From NCBI GenBank assembly GCA_002402045.2, contig NVUX02000012.1:1-64000 (forward strand): 64,000 bases of DNA, read 5' to 3'. This document shows, one piece after another, positions 1 to 7,945 of the stretch. The notes below the pieces were generated by a model. That model was not told the origin of the DNA. It did no database searches and saw only the letters and a program-made list of their open reading frames with translations. The stretch comes from Paracoccaceae bacterium. Lineage in GTDB: Bacteria; Pseudomonadota; Alphaproteobacteria; Rhodobacterales; Rhodobacteraceae. Each line of letters starts with the position of its first letter. Position 1 is the first letter of the stretch. Made by a program: the position numbers and the translations under genes.

Positions 1-90
1 ACAGATTGGCTCTGGACATACAACAACGACCGCCCCAACATGGGTATCGGCGGGATCACCCCTGCTATGAAACTGAAAATGGCCGCGTAA
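1..90 (+). CDS. IS3-family transposase OrfB, C-terminal end (partial)
   Basis: Frame 1 reads through from the window edge to a TAA at 88-90. The tail contains TYNNDRPN followed by GIGGITPAMKL, the conserved C-terminal signature of the IS3-family integrase-core transposase. The catalytic DDE residues lie upstream of the window. In this family OrfB is normally made as an OrfAB fusion by programmed frameshifting; that region is not visible here. Confidence 0.8.
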   Translation, partial: TDWLWTYNNDRPNMGIGGITPAMKLKMAA

Positions 91-127
91 TTCTACAAGC
101 GGACCCCATCAAAAATAGGGGGATTAC
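1..127 (+). mobile_element. IS3-family insertion sequence, right end only
   Basis: The window opens inside an insertion element. The first 90 bases encode the last residues of an IS3-family transposase. The stretch after its stop contains a G-run followed by ATTACC (117-127), which looks like an IS3-type terminal inverted repeat. The element ends inside a phage gene on the minus strand, which is cut off there. The other end and any target duplication lie outside the window, so the exact boundary (about 126-128) is estimated. Confidence 0.7.
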
Positions 128-444
128 CCCTGCACGGCCACTTTCTGGCAGCCATCGAAGGTTTGATAGGTCCGGTTGCCTTTCTTACCGCCCTTTTTCA
201 GGGCGTATTCTTGCATAAGCAGGGCGTCAAATTCGCCTAAATCAGCCATAGTATGCCCGCGAAACCGGTCTATCTCGTCCGAGAGCTCAACAGCGTGGTG
301 CATGATCGTGCGCACTGTATCGTCTTCCAGTTTGTGCGCGGCCTTTACCAGCTCAAGCGGCACCAGCGAGCCTTTAGCATCTCGCATATATGGTTTGCCG
401 CCAACGTCTTCACACCCACCCAGAATTTCAACTTCCTTATTCAT
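124..444 (-). pseudogene. Mu-like phage DUF3164 protein, truncated by IS insertion
   Basis: The 106-residue product matches the N-terminal half of DUF3164, a protein of unknown function found in Mu-like phage early regions and usually about 200 residues long. Recognisable pieces are GGKPYMRDAKGSLVP near the start and KKGGKKGNRTYQTFDG near the end. The reading frame then runs into the IS end and stops at a TAA supplied by the IS sequence (124-126). The start has a good Shine-Dalgarno (GGGAGAGAG). It lies 12 bases downstream of the DnaA-like gene, so it was the next gene of the early operon before disruption. Confidence 0.75.
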
Positions 445-456
445 AATCTCTCTCCC

Positions 457-987
457 TTATGCCGCTTGGGCTTTTGCTACGCGCTGCGCGATATCGCGCC
501 AGTTATGGCAGGCCTCTTCCTGATCAAGCCCACAGGCATTCACGCCCATCAGGTCAATCACAAACAGGTGGTCGCCGTATTTACCTTGGGGCGGGGTCCA
601 AAATCCGCCTGTAATTCGCACCGCGTGCTGGAGCTTGTCCGCCAGAATTTCCGGCGACACGAATTTGAGCTGCTCCACAAATTCAGCCAAGGGCGGCACC
701 ATGCTATCCATGCGACCGATCAGCTCGTAAAGCTCGCCTTGCAGCACCTCATCCAAGTGCCGCTTGGTTTCGATCATCTGCACGCCGTGCATCACGGTGG
801 TGTGGTCACGGTGCATCGCCATGCCAATCTGCGGGAAGCTGAGCAAGGTCAGCTCTTTAGTCAGCCAAAAGCACACATGCCGGGCATGCACCAAACTGGC
901 TTCCCGCCGATCCGAATCAATGTCATTTTTTGACACGCCATAATGCGCCCCAACAGCCGCGATGATGTCAGAAGTTTTCGGTCTCAT
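457..987 (-). CDS. Phage protein with DnaA domain IV-like DNA-binding region
   Basis: The 176-residue product carries, at residues 1-75, a helix-turn-helix closely resembling domain IV of DnaA, including the signature-like RDHTTVMHG; in DnaA this domain contacts DnaA boxes. There is no AAA+ ATPase domain. The C-terminal 100 residues are not recognised and contain two Cys. I chose the ATG at 987 rather than an upstream one because GGAGAG lies eight bases before it and it overlaps the upstream stop as ATGA. It may let the phage bind host oriC-like sites or act as an early regulator; this is inference. Confidence 0.75.
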   Translation of the reverse strand: MRPKTSDIIAAVGAHYGVSKNDIDSDRREASLVHARHVCFWLTKELTLLSFPQIGMAMHRDHTTVMHGVQMIETKRHLDEVLQGELYELIGRMDSMVPPLAEFVEQLKFVSPEILADKLQHAVRITGGFWTPPQGKYGDHLFVIDLMGVNACGLDQEEACHNWRDIAQRVAKAQAA

Positions 988-1292
988 GATGGCTCTCCGG
1001 TGAGCGGGGTTTTCATCGGCATCACAGCTAACCGGCCAGCATGCCAACTGTTCACTAGTGCGCTCACAAAATGAGCATCAGCCGAATGATCAAAATTCGC
1101 GATTTTCCGACCTTTCGGAGAAAACAGTTCGGGCTCCTGAATAACCATATGCCCAGTCCTCCCACGCCTCAGAAGGCCTTTGCTAGCGGAAGAGCCAAGC
1201 ACTTCCAGCTGGCCTTGGAGTTCGGCTGCGGGAATAAATTCAGGGTCAAAGGTCGGGTACTCGCGTATCAATTTTTCGGTTTTCCGATCCAT
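984..1292 (-). CDS. Hypothetical phage early protein
   Basis: The 102-residue product has no family I recognise. It starts MDRKTEKLIREYP and is soluble and mixed-charge. The ATG at 1292 overlaps the TAA of the upstream gene (TAATG), and its own stop overlaps the DnaA-like start as ATGA, so it sits in a translationally coupled chain. That tight spacing is the main reason to believe it is a real gene. Confidence 0.6.
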   Translation of the reverse strand: MDRKTEKLIREYPTFDPEFIPAAELQGQLEVLGSSASKGLLRRGRTGHMVIQEPELFSPKGRKIANFDHSADAHFVSALVNSWHAGRLAVMPMKTPLTGEPS

Positions 1293-1627
1293 TATGCCGC
1301 TCGCTTTGGTGTGTCGGTGCCACGCACATTGCGAGCAATCACCGGCCAGCCCATCACATCGCAAGTGTGCGCATCCGACTGCTCAAAGGCAGTCTCCAAC
1401 CGCAGGAGCTGCAGGCGCTCATCATCGCGGCGCTGCTGTAGTTCGTGTTCTAGCGCAGCCGCCTTGCGCGCCATCACAAGTGCATGCATCAGCATGTTGG
1501 AAATATCCCAGCACTTCAGGTTGCCCACACTGGCCTCGTCCGATTCGTGCAAATGACTGGCAACAAATTCGAGCTGCTGGCTTAAAGGCATGGCGTCAAA
1601 CGCCTCGTCAGTAATACGCTCAGCCAT
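1292..1627 (-). CDS. Hypothetical phage early protein
   Basis: A 111-residue, mostly helical protein with no recognised domain. A stretch around residues 45-80 (ARKAAALEHELQQRRDDE) could form a coiled coil. Its ATG overlaps the stop of the MuB-like gene (TAATG), and its stop overlaps the next start, so it is part of the MuA-MuB early operon. No function can be assigned. Confidence 0.6.
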   Translation of the reverse strand: MAERITDEAFDAMPLSQQLEFVASHLHESDEASVGNLKCWDISNMLMHALVMARKAAALEHELQQRRDDERLQLLRLETAFEQSDAHTCDVMGWPVIARNVRGTDTPKRAA

Positions 1628-2601
1628 TATTTTGTCCCCCCATTGCTCATGTATCCGTAGGCATCATCAATGTGCTTGGCACAAAGCGGTTTACCTTCTG
1701 CGCCCGCAATCATGTGGGCCATTCTCAGGGTTTTCGAGAGTACGCGCAGCGCACCCGGCAGACCGGCTATGTGGCGGCAGGTCTTGATTAGATCCGCATC
1801 ATCCACATTCCACGCTTTCAGAATGGCTTTCACATCGGCCATGCCGACCTTATCCAGCACCAAGCGCAACCCGATCCGGCTAAACAGTTGGGCATAGTCT
1901 GCCTCGAATTTGCCCGAAGTCAGGCGGCTATGCACATCCTGATTGCCCATAAGCACAATCCCGACACCGTGCTGGTCATGCAGCACGCGCAGCTCCTCCA
2001 GCGCGTCCATCTTCAAGTGCTGAGCCTCGTCAATCACAATCAGGTGGTGGTGGTTTTTCACCATATCAGCGCAAGCATCAAACAGCATGGCAGGGCTGGT
2101 ATCTTTCACGCCCAAAGCCCGCCCCAAGGCCGAAAATAGCGGGTTAGCCCGCGCCGAGCTTGGCCGCGCTGTGATGATGGTCACATAAGGGTTATCTGCC
2201 GCGTAGCGGGCCAGTGTCATGGTCTTGCCAACACCGGCGCCACCCACGATCAAAGCCATGTCAGGCATCACTTGTGCTGTCTGAAGCACCTGCGCAATCC
2301 GCTGGGAGATCGGCGTTGGCACAAAATCAGGTGCCGAGGGAATGGTCAACGCTAAGGCCTTATTCGCTTCGCGTGCTTCCAGCCATTTCAGCACTTTTGC
2401 ATTGATATTATCCACGCGCCCCGGATACGTGCCAGCGAACCAGTTGGTGAACGTCCCGTGCTTGATTTCGCTCTCTTTTTGCAGTGCCGTCTGGGTCAGG
2501 CTCTCGCCCTTCATAATCGCCCGAATGCGTTGGCGCAGAACCTCTGCCTCTGCCTCATGTTCAGCGGCATTGAATTGCCCCTTGTTTTCTGGGATACTCA
2601 T
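1627..2601 (-). CDS. MuB-like AAA+ ATPase, DNA transposition activator
   Basis: In Mu-type phages this ATPase binds target DNA, stimulates the transposase and enforces target immunity. The 324-residue product has an N-terminal helix-turn-helix region (about 25-75), Walker A GGAGVGKT (120-127), Walker B LIVIDEAQ (187-194) and a helical C-terminal lid. I chose the ATG at 2601 (MSIPEN) over an in-frame ATG 21 bases upstream because AGGAG sits seven bases before it. It lies directly downstream of the transposase gene, the standard A-B order. Confidence 0.9.
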   Translation of the reverse strand: MSIPENKGQFNAAEHEAEAEVLRQRIRAIMKGESLTQTALQKESEIKHGTFTNWFAGTYPGRVDNINAKVLKWLEAREANKALALTIPSAPDFVPTPISQRIAQVLQTAQVMPDMALIVGGAGVGKTMTLARYAADNPYVTIITARPSSARANPLFSALGRALGVKDTSPAMLFDACADMVKNHHHLIVIDEAQHLKMDALEELRVLHDQHGVGIVLMGNQDVHSRLTSGKFEADYAQLFSRIGLRLVLDKVGMADVKAILKAWNVDDADLIKTCRHIAGLPGALRVLSKTLRMAHMIAGAEGKPLCAKHIDDAYGYMSNGGTK

Positions 2602-2687
2602 ATCGTGCTCCTTTTTCTGCAATGTTCAGGGCGCGCTAACGCCACTTTGGTGGTCGGCGGGATGGTGTTCGAGCACCATCTCGCCAT

Positions 2688-4682
2688 TTATTTCCGCCTC
2701 TGGTTGGCATGCATCGCTACGACGGGGCCAATCTTACCCAGTGCGGAATTCTCGAAATCATCCTCTTCCTCAAGATCATCATCCAGCGCGAGCGCTGTGC
2801 TGCCCAAGGTTTTGGGCTGGAATAGGCGAACCGCTGCGGGTGCGATTTCCGGCTCTTCAACTGGCTCAACGTCCGGCAGCATTGCAGCCACCTTGCTGAT
2901 CCCAAAATCCCGTTCGATCTTGGCGTTTTCAGCGGTATTGCGCACAAACTTGGTCCGCTTCCGCCCGTGCTCTCGCGCATCATCCTCTGACAAAAAGCCG
3001 ACTTTCATGATGCACTCGGCATCCCCCAAATAGCGGTTCTCGAAGTCATAAACCGACACGCCGTCATGGATGTTGTCCGGATCAAACCGCAAGGTTAGCG
3101 GCTCGCCAATGTGCTCGGTCAGGAACTCTGCCCAGAAGCGGTTTTTGCGCAAATGCACTTCGCCGGTTGGCTTGCGTGCGGTCACGCGCTCTGCTTTCAT
3201 CAGCGCCATGCGCAGCTGCTCGGCGGTTGGTTTGCGGATCGTGGCAGCTTTGTAGCTGGCCTCAAAGGCCTGATCGAAGCTCAATTTGCCTTCACAAACA
3301 TCGGTGTTGCGGCCAGCACGGGCGTTAATGTCGGCAACATCCTCGGCAAATATCGCGCGGAAATCATCATAATTGACGGCTCTTTCTCGCGGATCGTAAT
3401 TGTATGCTGGCTTATTTACAGGGCTATTGCCCGTATATGCGCCAGAAAACCTCGGGTCTTTTGCGATGTAATTACAGATGTCCTGAAAGCTGCGCTCAAT
3501 CGGCTTTGATTGCCCACGCCCCGGCTGCGCCCAGTGCGCCTTAATGCCCATAACCGTCAAAATTCCGTCAAGCTCGTCTTCCTTGATCTTGAACCGGAAG
3601 CGCGTTTTCTGCCCGCCTGTAATCTCTTTGCTGGCATACTCCATACCGTTATCCATGAGCGCCCATTCCGGAATACCCCAGTCCTTAAACACCCGAGCAA
3701 AGGCCAGCCGTGTGGCGGTTGAAGAAACCGTTTTGGATATGTGCCACCCCAAAAACTTGTTGGAATAAATGTCCGAAACCATAGTGATCAGCGGGCGCGT
3801 AACTTCGCCATCAGGGAAGCGCACCCAGAAGTCCATCTTGTGGCCATCGGCCTGTACGCCCTGAAGTGCATGAAACATAGTTCTGTCACGGCGCTGGTGC
3901 GGAAACATCCGCCAAAGCGCATCGCGCCCTTCGCGACAAAGCACCACCATCACCCACGGGATTTCCCGCTTGAGGCGCGCCTGCATTGCCGCTGGGCTGG
4001 CAAGCTGCCACCCGTTTTCCTTCGTGGCCTTATCAGCATAGCGGTAGGAATTCGTATAGCTGCGCTTCTCCAAATCCAGATACAAAGCCTTGTAAGCCGC
4101 CCATGCCATCGGGTCGCACTCGGCATTTACTCCACCCTTGCCCTTGTGCTGGGGCGCTAGAAACGCCTCCCAATATTGCGTGTCTCTAATCACTGGCTTA
4201 ACCAAATTCATCCAGCCATATATCGTGCTCGGCCCCTTGCCGATCAGCGCCGCCACCGCCTCAACGGCCTCGCGCACACTCATGCTGGCGCGATATTTCT
4301 CCACCAACATCAGGGCATCAAACCGCTCTCGCGCCACGGCCTTCTTCTTTGGGCTGGCCTTGGCAAAAGCCTCAATGCGCTTCACATCCGTTGCCCGAAC
4401 TACCGCCGTGCTAGGCTTTGCAGCCACAGCATTCACCCGCGACCACTTCATATAAAGCTCGTCCTGCTGGGCCTCAGACAACACACCAATCCGGTATTCA
4501 TACCCCTTGCCGCGCCCCTGCGAATTCCGGCACATTGACCGCCCGTCAAGCGTCAGCGCATCCCGCCAGCCCTCGCGCACAGCGCAGGCATTTACCTTTC
4601 TGGCCGTCGTCGGAAACTTGGTCAGCTTTGCCGCAGCAAAATCCTTGGGAGACCACCATTTTGGGAAAGCCGATCGGGTCAT
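2688..4682 (-). CDS. MuA-like DDE transposase
   Basis: The 664-residue product is the length of Mu transposase A. It has an N-terminal Mu-type DNA-binding domain (about 7-75, WWSPKDFAAAKL), an enhancer/end-binding helical region, and an rve-like catalytic core with probable triad D279 (QADGHKMD), D344 (LMDNGMEY) and E396 (KPIERSF). The spacing is close to that of MuA. The C-terminal acidic tail (EEEDDFENS) would be the MuB-interacting end. It catalyses strand transfer of phage ends into target DNA. The start overlaps the upstream stop as ATGA. Confidence 0.95.
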   Translation of the reverse strand: MTRSAFPKWWSPKDFAAAKLTKFPTTARKVNACAVREGWRDALTLDGRSMCRNSQGRGKGYEYRIGVLSEAQQDELYMKWSRVNAVAAKPSTAVVRATDVKRIEAFAKASPKKKAVARERFDALMLVEKYRASMSVREAVEAVAALIGKGPSTIYGWMNLVKPVIRDTQYWEAFLAPQHKGKGGVNAECDPMAWAAYKALYLDLEKRSYTNSYRYADKATKENGWQLASPAAMQARLKREIPWVMVVLCREGRDALWRMFPHQRRDRTMFHALQGVQADGHKMDFWVRFPDGEVTRPLITMVSDIYSNKFLGWHISKTVSSTATRLAFARVFKDWGIPEWALMDNGMEYASKEITGGQKTRFRFKIKEDELDGILTVMGIKAHWAQPGRGQSKPIERSFQDICNYIAKDPRFSGAYTGNSPVNKPAYNYDPRERAVNYDDFRAIFAEDVADINARAGRNTDVCEGKLSFDQAFEASYKAATIRKPTAEQLRMALMKAERVTARKPTGEVHLRKNRFWAEFLTEHIGEPLTLRFDPDNIHDGVSVYDFENRYLGDAECIMKVGFLSEDDAREHGRKRTKFVRNTAENAKIERDFGISKVAAMLPDVEPVEEPEIAPAAVRLFQPKTLGSTALALDDDLEEEDDFENSALGKIGPVVAMHANQRRK

Positions 4683-4957
4683 AGTTCATCACCAAACAAA
4701 TCGCATTCGCCCGATACTACATACCGATCAAACTCATCCCCGTGCGCTAGCCAATCCAGCGAGGTATCTGTTAGTCGAGCCAGCCGAGCCATCGGCACAA
4801 ATGGGATATGCGCAGTACCATTCACCCAGTTCAACATGGCGCTCCAAGATGTTCCCGTTATTTCACTAACTTCGACCATGCTTTTGTTGCCCTGTTGTGG
4901 GTCAAGCTGCTCGTCAATTAGGGCTGAAACCCTCATGGCTAATTGGAGTTCATCCAT
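4679..4957 (-). CDS. Small phage DNA-binding protein (HTH, repressor-like)
   Basis: The 92-residue product has a helix-turn-helix pattern (about 27-60, ITGTSWSAMLNWVNG) followed by DTSLDWLAHG. That resembles VSLDWLAFG in the divergent repressor of this prophage, so the two are probably distantly related. The ATG at 4957 overlaps the upstream TGA (TGATG); a GTG three bases earlier is also possible. The stop overlaps the MuA start, so translation is likely coupled. It may be an accessory regulator of transposition. Confidence 0.65.
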   Translation of the reverse strand: MDELQLAMRVSALIDEQLDPQQGNKSMVEVSEITGTSWSAMLNWVNGTAHIPFVPMARLARLTDTSLDWLAHGDEFDRYVVSGECDLFGDEL

Positions 4958-5418
4958 CACTTAAACCCCGCCTTTGCCAAGCGCCGTGCCGCACTGAAAT
5001 CTTTGTCGATGGTCTCTTTAATGTCTGCCAACCGGCCAACATCGACCCAGCCCAAATACTTGTTCTCGACGACCGAATAGCCAAACATTTCGGCCCCGAG
5101 CTGCAACAGCCGCACATCCCCCGTTGCATGGATCAACCCAAGCAGCCGGATAAACGGCATAGAGTGATCTTCCCGCGCCTCCGAGGCATAGGCGTTTAGC
5201 ATGTTCACCGAAACAGACTCGCCCATGAATTCGCTCATACGATCAGCCACCACCACGCGGTTATGCTCGCAATCCTTCAGCGCCTCTGACACGCCCCGCG
5301 CGATCTTCGCCCGCAGGCTAGCAGCCCGCACCCGCTCAGGCGCAAACGCCTCAACAATCGGCTCAGCCTCCCACGAAAGAAGGTCCAAAGTATGAGTATC
5401 ACCGGGCTGCTTTGCCAT
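4957..5418 (-). CDS. Conserved-type phage early protein, unknown function
   Basis: The 153-residue soluble protein has no catalytic motif I can name. The segment CEHNRVVVADRMSEFMG followed by SVNMLNAYASEAREDHSMP looks like a helix-turn-helix arrangement that could bind DNA. It is coupled on both sides: its ATG overlaps the ParB-like stop, and its stop overlaps the next gene. I have the impression that similar proteins precede the transposase in some transposable phages, but cannot confirm this. Confidence 0.6.
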   Translation of the reverse strand: MAKQPGDTHTLDLLSWEAEPIVEAFAPERVRAASLRAKIARGVSEALKDCEHNRVVVADRMSEFMGESVSVNMLNAYASEAREDHSMPFIRLLGLIHATGDVRLLQLGAEMFGYSVVENKYLGWVDVGRLADIKETIDKDFSAARRLAKAGFK

Positions 5419-6219
5419 CAGATCACACCCTCACCCTTGAGCTTCAGGATGAACTCTTTCTTGGCCTCATCCGCCATGTTCTCCCAAGCTGACCACATCC
5501 GGTTCACCTGCTTCACTACCGGTATAGGCTCAGGTGCCACCTCCGGCTCACCGGCAACCAATGCCGCGCCTTGGGCCACCGTCTTGGCCTCGCCAGCCGA
5601 AATTTCCTTTGCAATCGACAGCTGCAATTCGGGGCCAAATTTGATCAGGGCCAGCAAATTCTTTTGGCTATCCGCAGCCTCGGTTCCCACCAAAAGCGTG
5701 GCAGCTGGGCCATAGATTTCCTTGCCGATCTTGGCCGCATCGGCCAACGTCCGGTTGCTTAATCCAGCTTTGCCCGGTATAGCCTCTGTCCAAGTTGCAG
5801 TCGCTGCAAATTGACATTCACCCTCCTTACGAAACCCGCCATGTTGCCGATCTGGGTGCTGCTTCATCCATACAGATTTAACCCGCCACACATGCAATGC
5901 ACGGTCCAGCATCGTCAGTTCTGCGCGGGTCAGGTTAGCTAGTGCCGTGCGCAACCGAGCATCTTCCACACTGCAATTTACCACCAGCGCTTGCACTTCG
6001 GTCCAACCCAAAAGCACAACAGCTTCCAGCCTGTGCCCACCATCAATCAATTCAAATCGGCCATTTTGCAGGGTCCGAACCATGATCGGCTGGTTTAAAC
6101 CATTGGCTTCAATATCGCTTGCGAAGCGCAGTAACAGCGCCCTCGTCAACAGCCCGTAAACGGTCATCCCGAATGGCGATTTTCAGCACAGGGATCATGA
6201 CTATTTTATCTGCACTCAT
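5418..6219 (-). pseudogene. ParB/Srx-like nuclease-domain phage protein with N-terminal frameshift
   Basis: The intact frame from 6167 encodes a ParB-like domain (IEANGLNQPIMVR, then LIDGGHRLEA) and a helical C-terminus. It lacks the first ParB strand and helix. Those are encoded in another frame starting at an ATG at 6219, which overlaps the upstream stop as ATGA and gives MIPVLKIAIRDDRLRAVDEG, the canonical ParB N-terminus. Dropping one base near 6121-6126 joins the two frames into a continuous ParB match. So the gene carries a one-base insertion, a sequencing error, or a recoding site. An internal ATG at 6167 could still give a shortened protein. Confidence 0.7.
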
Positions 6220-6497
6220 TTCGCCGCACCCATAAGTCTTGCCATCTCTTCTCGGTAAAACTTCAGACCAGCCGACATCCCCTTCATTGACGCGTCAAGC
6301 GCTGCCTTATTAATCATGTCATAACCGGCATTCACGTTCTCTGGACTAGCAGCCATAAAATCTTCAAGCGCCACCTTTGCCAACGCGCGTTTTTCGCTCT
6401 CAATAACCATGTCGGGAATCACCTCAATATTCGTTGGGTCAGCCGCTATAAAATCAATAAGCGCCCAGCGAAGACGTGCCTGCTTTCCTCTACTCAT
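6216..6497 (-). CDS. Hypothetical phage early protein
   Basis: The 93-residue helical protein shows two similar segments, LIDFIAADPTNIEVIPDMV (residues 13-31) and LEDFMAASPENVNAGYDMI (44-62), suggesting an internal duplication of a helical hairpin. No known family is recognised. Its stop overlaps the true ParB-like start as ATGA, and it belongs to the early operon downstream of the Ner-like gene. Confidence 0.55.
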   Translation of the reverse strand: MSRGKQARLRWALIDFIAADPTNIEVIPDMVIESEKRALAKVALEDFMAASPENVNAGYDMINKAALDASMKGMSAGLKFYREEMARLMGAAK

Positions 6498-6510
6498 ATC
6501 GCCACCAAAG

Positions 6511-6645
6511 CTAAAATGATGACTGCGCAGTGAAATAAAGCACCCACTTCATTGCTCTCAATTTACGCTCTACCCGGTCCAAACGCGCATCAATCAGGTC
6601 CAACTGCTCTTTCAAATATTCCCGTTCTAGATTGCTCATAGCCAT
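6511..6645 (-). CDS. Small helical phage protein
   Basis: This short frame encodes 44 residues from ATG 6645. It contains a strongly amphipathic helix (EYLKEQLDLIDARLDRVERK) likely to form a coiled coil, then a short hydrophobic tail. I chose this start because GAGGGTGG lies just upstream and the longer frame would run into the neighbouring gene. The function is unknown, and its size keeps confidence moderate. Confidence 0.45.
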   Translation of the reverse strand: MAMSNLEREYLKEQLDLIDARLDRVERKLRAMKWVLYFTAQSSF

Positions 6646-6658
6646 GTTCACGCCACCC

Positions 6659-6943
6659 TCAATTTTTGACAGTGACGGCGCACCGGAGCTGGTGTATAAC
6701 TGGCAGCAGGTTGAGGCTTGTGCTGTTGCCCGTGGCGTCATACCGACTGGGCCAGATCACATGTGCGGGCACTTGCAGCAAATCTGCAATCACCCGTTCG
6801 CCACGTGGTTCTGGGCGGTGCGTTGCATTTGCAGTGGTGTTAATTGGCAGGCCAAACCTGCGGTCAACATCCTGCATATATGGCCACCCAGCACGAGCGA
6901 GACGATACTTGATCTCGCTTTTCTTCCAGTTGGTTTTCGTCAT
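6659..6943 (-). CDS. Ner-like phage regulator (Nlp/Ner family HTH)
   Basis: Residues 5-70 follow the Mu Ner pattern: KSEIKYRLARAGW, a helix-turn-helix, then GERVIADLLQVPAHVIWPSRY. The IWPSRY ending is characteristic of the Ner/SfsB winged-helix family. Ner turns down early transcription after induction. The ATG at 6943 is preceded by AGAGGA; an ATG 30 bases upstream is less likely. It is the first gene of the leftward early operon and is divergent from the repressor, as c and ner are in Mu. The C-terminal 25 residues are an unrecognised extension. Confidence 0.8.
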   Translation of the reverse strand: MTKTNWKKSEIKYRLARAGWPYMQDVDRRFGLPINTTANATHRPEPRGERVIADLLQVPAHVIWPSRYDATGNSTSLNLLPVIHQLRCAVTVKN

Positions 6944-7109
6944 AGCAAAATCCTCTTGTTTCTTCCGGCCCAAGGCGAGTTAACGGCTCGCCTATTTTTG
7001 GGTCTCACTGTGTTATGACTAACGGTATAAACCCATATATGGGTCCTAGATGCAAATCCGGATTCTTATCTGTAATTTTGGGCATTTGCCATATAAATAA
7101 GGGTGTGAT
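6944..7109. promoter_or_regulatory. Divergent early/repressor control region with palindromic operator
   Basis: This gap separates the Ner-like gene (minus) and the repressor (plus), so it should hold both promoters. It contains a perfect 14-base palindrome ACCCATATATGGGT at 7031-7044. A related partial element (CCATATA) lies at 7089-7095. The palindrome is a plausible binding site for the repressor or Ner. Promoter hexamers cannot be assigned securely. Confidence 0.5.
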
Positions 7110-7646
7110 GTGAACGTGGACCTAAATAATGCCGAGGGACCCAAAGGTCCTAGTTCCGAAAGCGGGTTCAGTGAAAGACTGTGCCTGTTAGAGGGCAGGT
7201 TCAAAAACAGGTCTGAGATTGCAAAGTCCATTGGTGTCGCCAAATCTTCGTTCCAGCGATGGGTAGAAGGGCAGTCCACACCGTCGTTTGACGCTATGGC
7301 TAAGTTGGCCAAGGTGGCCAACGTCAGCCTCGACTGGCTGGCCTTTGGTGTTGGTCAAGGCGCTGGCAGCGCAACGGCCACCAGCGCCGCCCAGTGCAAG
7401 GCTGACGAAGCCCTGATGTCAGAAATATACCTTAAAATACATAGTCTTGTCCAACATCACAGCTACACCCTGTCACCCGAGCAGCACATAGAATTTACCT
7501 GCAATGTATATAACAAGGTTATGTCCAAGCCAGATGATCGTGAGGAGCTGATAACTGATGCAATGGTCCTTCTGGTGACTATGCTCAAAGGATTGAAGCC
7601 CCAAGAAGCATCGCCTGAAACTGTAGGCGACCAGCGCCAAGCCTGA
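7110..7646 (+). CDS. Mu-like prophage repressor (HTH, C-type)
   Basis: The 178-residue product has a Cro/CI-type helix-turn-helix (about 31-65: SEIAKSIGVAKSSFQRWVEG) followed by VSLDWLAFG, typical of phage repressors. A small helical C-terminal domain (about 98-160) probably mediates oligomerisation; no LexA-like peptidase motif is visible. Translation starts at GTG 7110. It is divergent from the early operon and nearest the phage end, the position of repressor c in Mu. It would maintain lysogeny by shutting off the MuA/MuB operon. Confidence 0.85.
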   Translation: MNVDLNNAEGPKGPSSESGFSERLCLLEGRFKNRSEIAKSIGVAKSSFQRWVEGQSTPSFDAMAKLAKVANVSLDWLAFGVGQGAGSATATSAAQCKADEALMSEIYLKIHSLVQHHSYTLSPEQHIEFTCNVYNKVMSKPDDREELITDAMVLLVTMLKGLKPQEASPETVGDQRQA

Positions 7647-7689
7647 TCTGGGTAAACCCGAACCACTTACACTAAGAACTATTTAAGAG

Positions 7690-7711
7690 CCTCTGAGAGT
7701 TTTCTCAGAGG
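7690..7711 (+). terminator. Hairpin after the prophage repressor
   Basis: A perfect 9-bp stem, CCTCTGAGA pairing with TCTCAGAGG around a GTTT loop, lies 43 bases after the repressor stop. There is no strong T-run, so it may be a weak terminator or a structural element near the phage end. Confidence 0.5.
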
Positions 7712-7945
7712 TGTCTAACCATTTGCCCAGTTTTTACACGATTATGGTAATAGTGAGTAAATCCCCGATTTGCTCCAGTTTCCAAGTATGTGCCAACCAA
7801 AAGCACACGCTACAACAAAATCCCTTTTTTTGTTGCCCTAAACCAGACAATCCCACCTGATCCCACCAAATCCCGCATACTCCAGTATTCAACTACTCCC
7901 TACACAAGCCTTGCAAAATCGCGCAAGGCTAGACGCGCTGCCACC
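7712..7945. other. Probable prophage end and boundary with host DNA
   Basis: There is no gene here. In Mu-like phages the c gene lies close to the left end, so the phage/host junction should be in this stretch. Short repeats TCCCACC (7851-7857), TCCCACC (7861-7867) and TCCCGCA (7871-7877) recur every 10 bases and could be transposase-binding sites. The exact terminal dinucleotide cannot be fixed without the other end. Confidence 0.4.
7908..7929 (-). terminator. Hairpin downstream of dnaE2
   Basis: GCCTTGC pairs with GCAAGGC across an 8-base loop, 17 bases beyond the dnaE2 stop on the minus strand. The position suits a terminator for the mutasome genes, although no long T-run follows on that strand. 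Confidence 0.4.

Noticed and set aside
253-933. 226-codon plus-strand ORF opposite the DnaA-like phage gene
   Set aside because: The minus-strand genes here form a coupled operon with recognised domains; this ORF is His/Gln-rich antisense translation.
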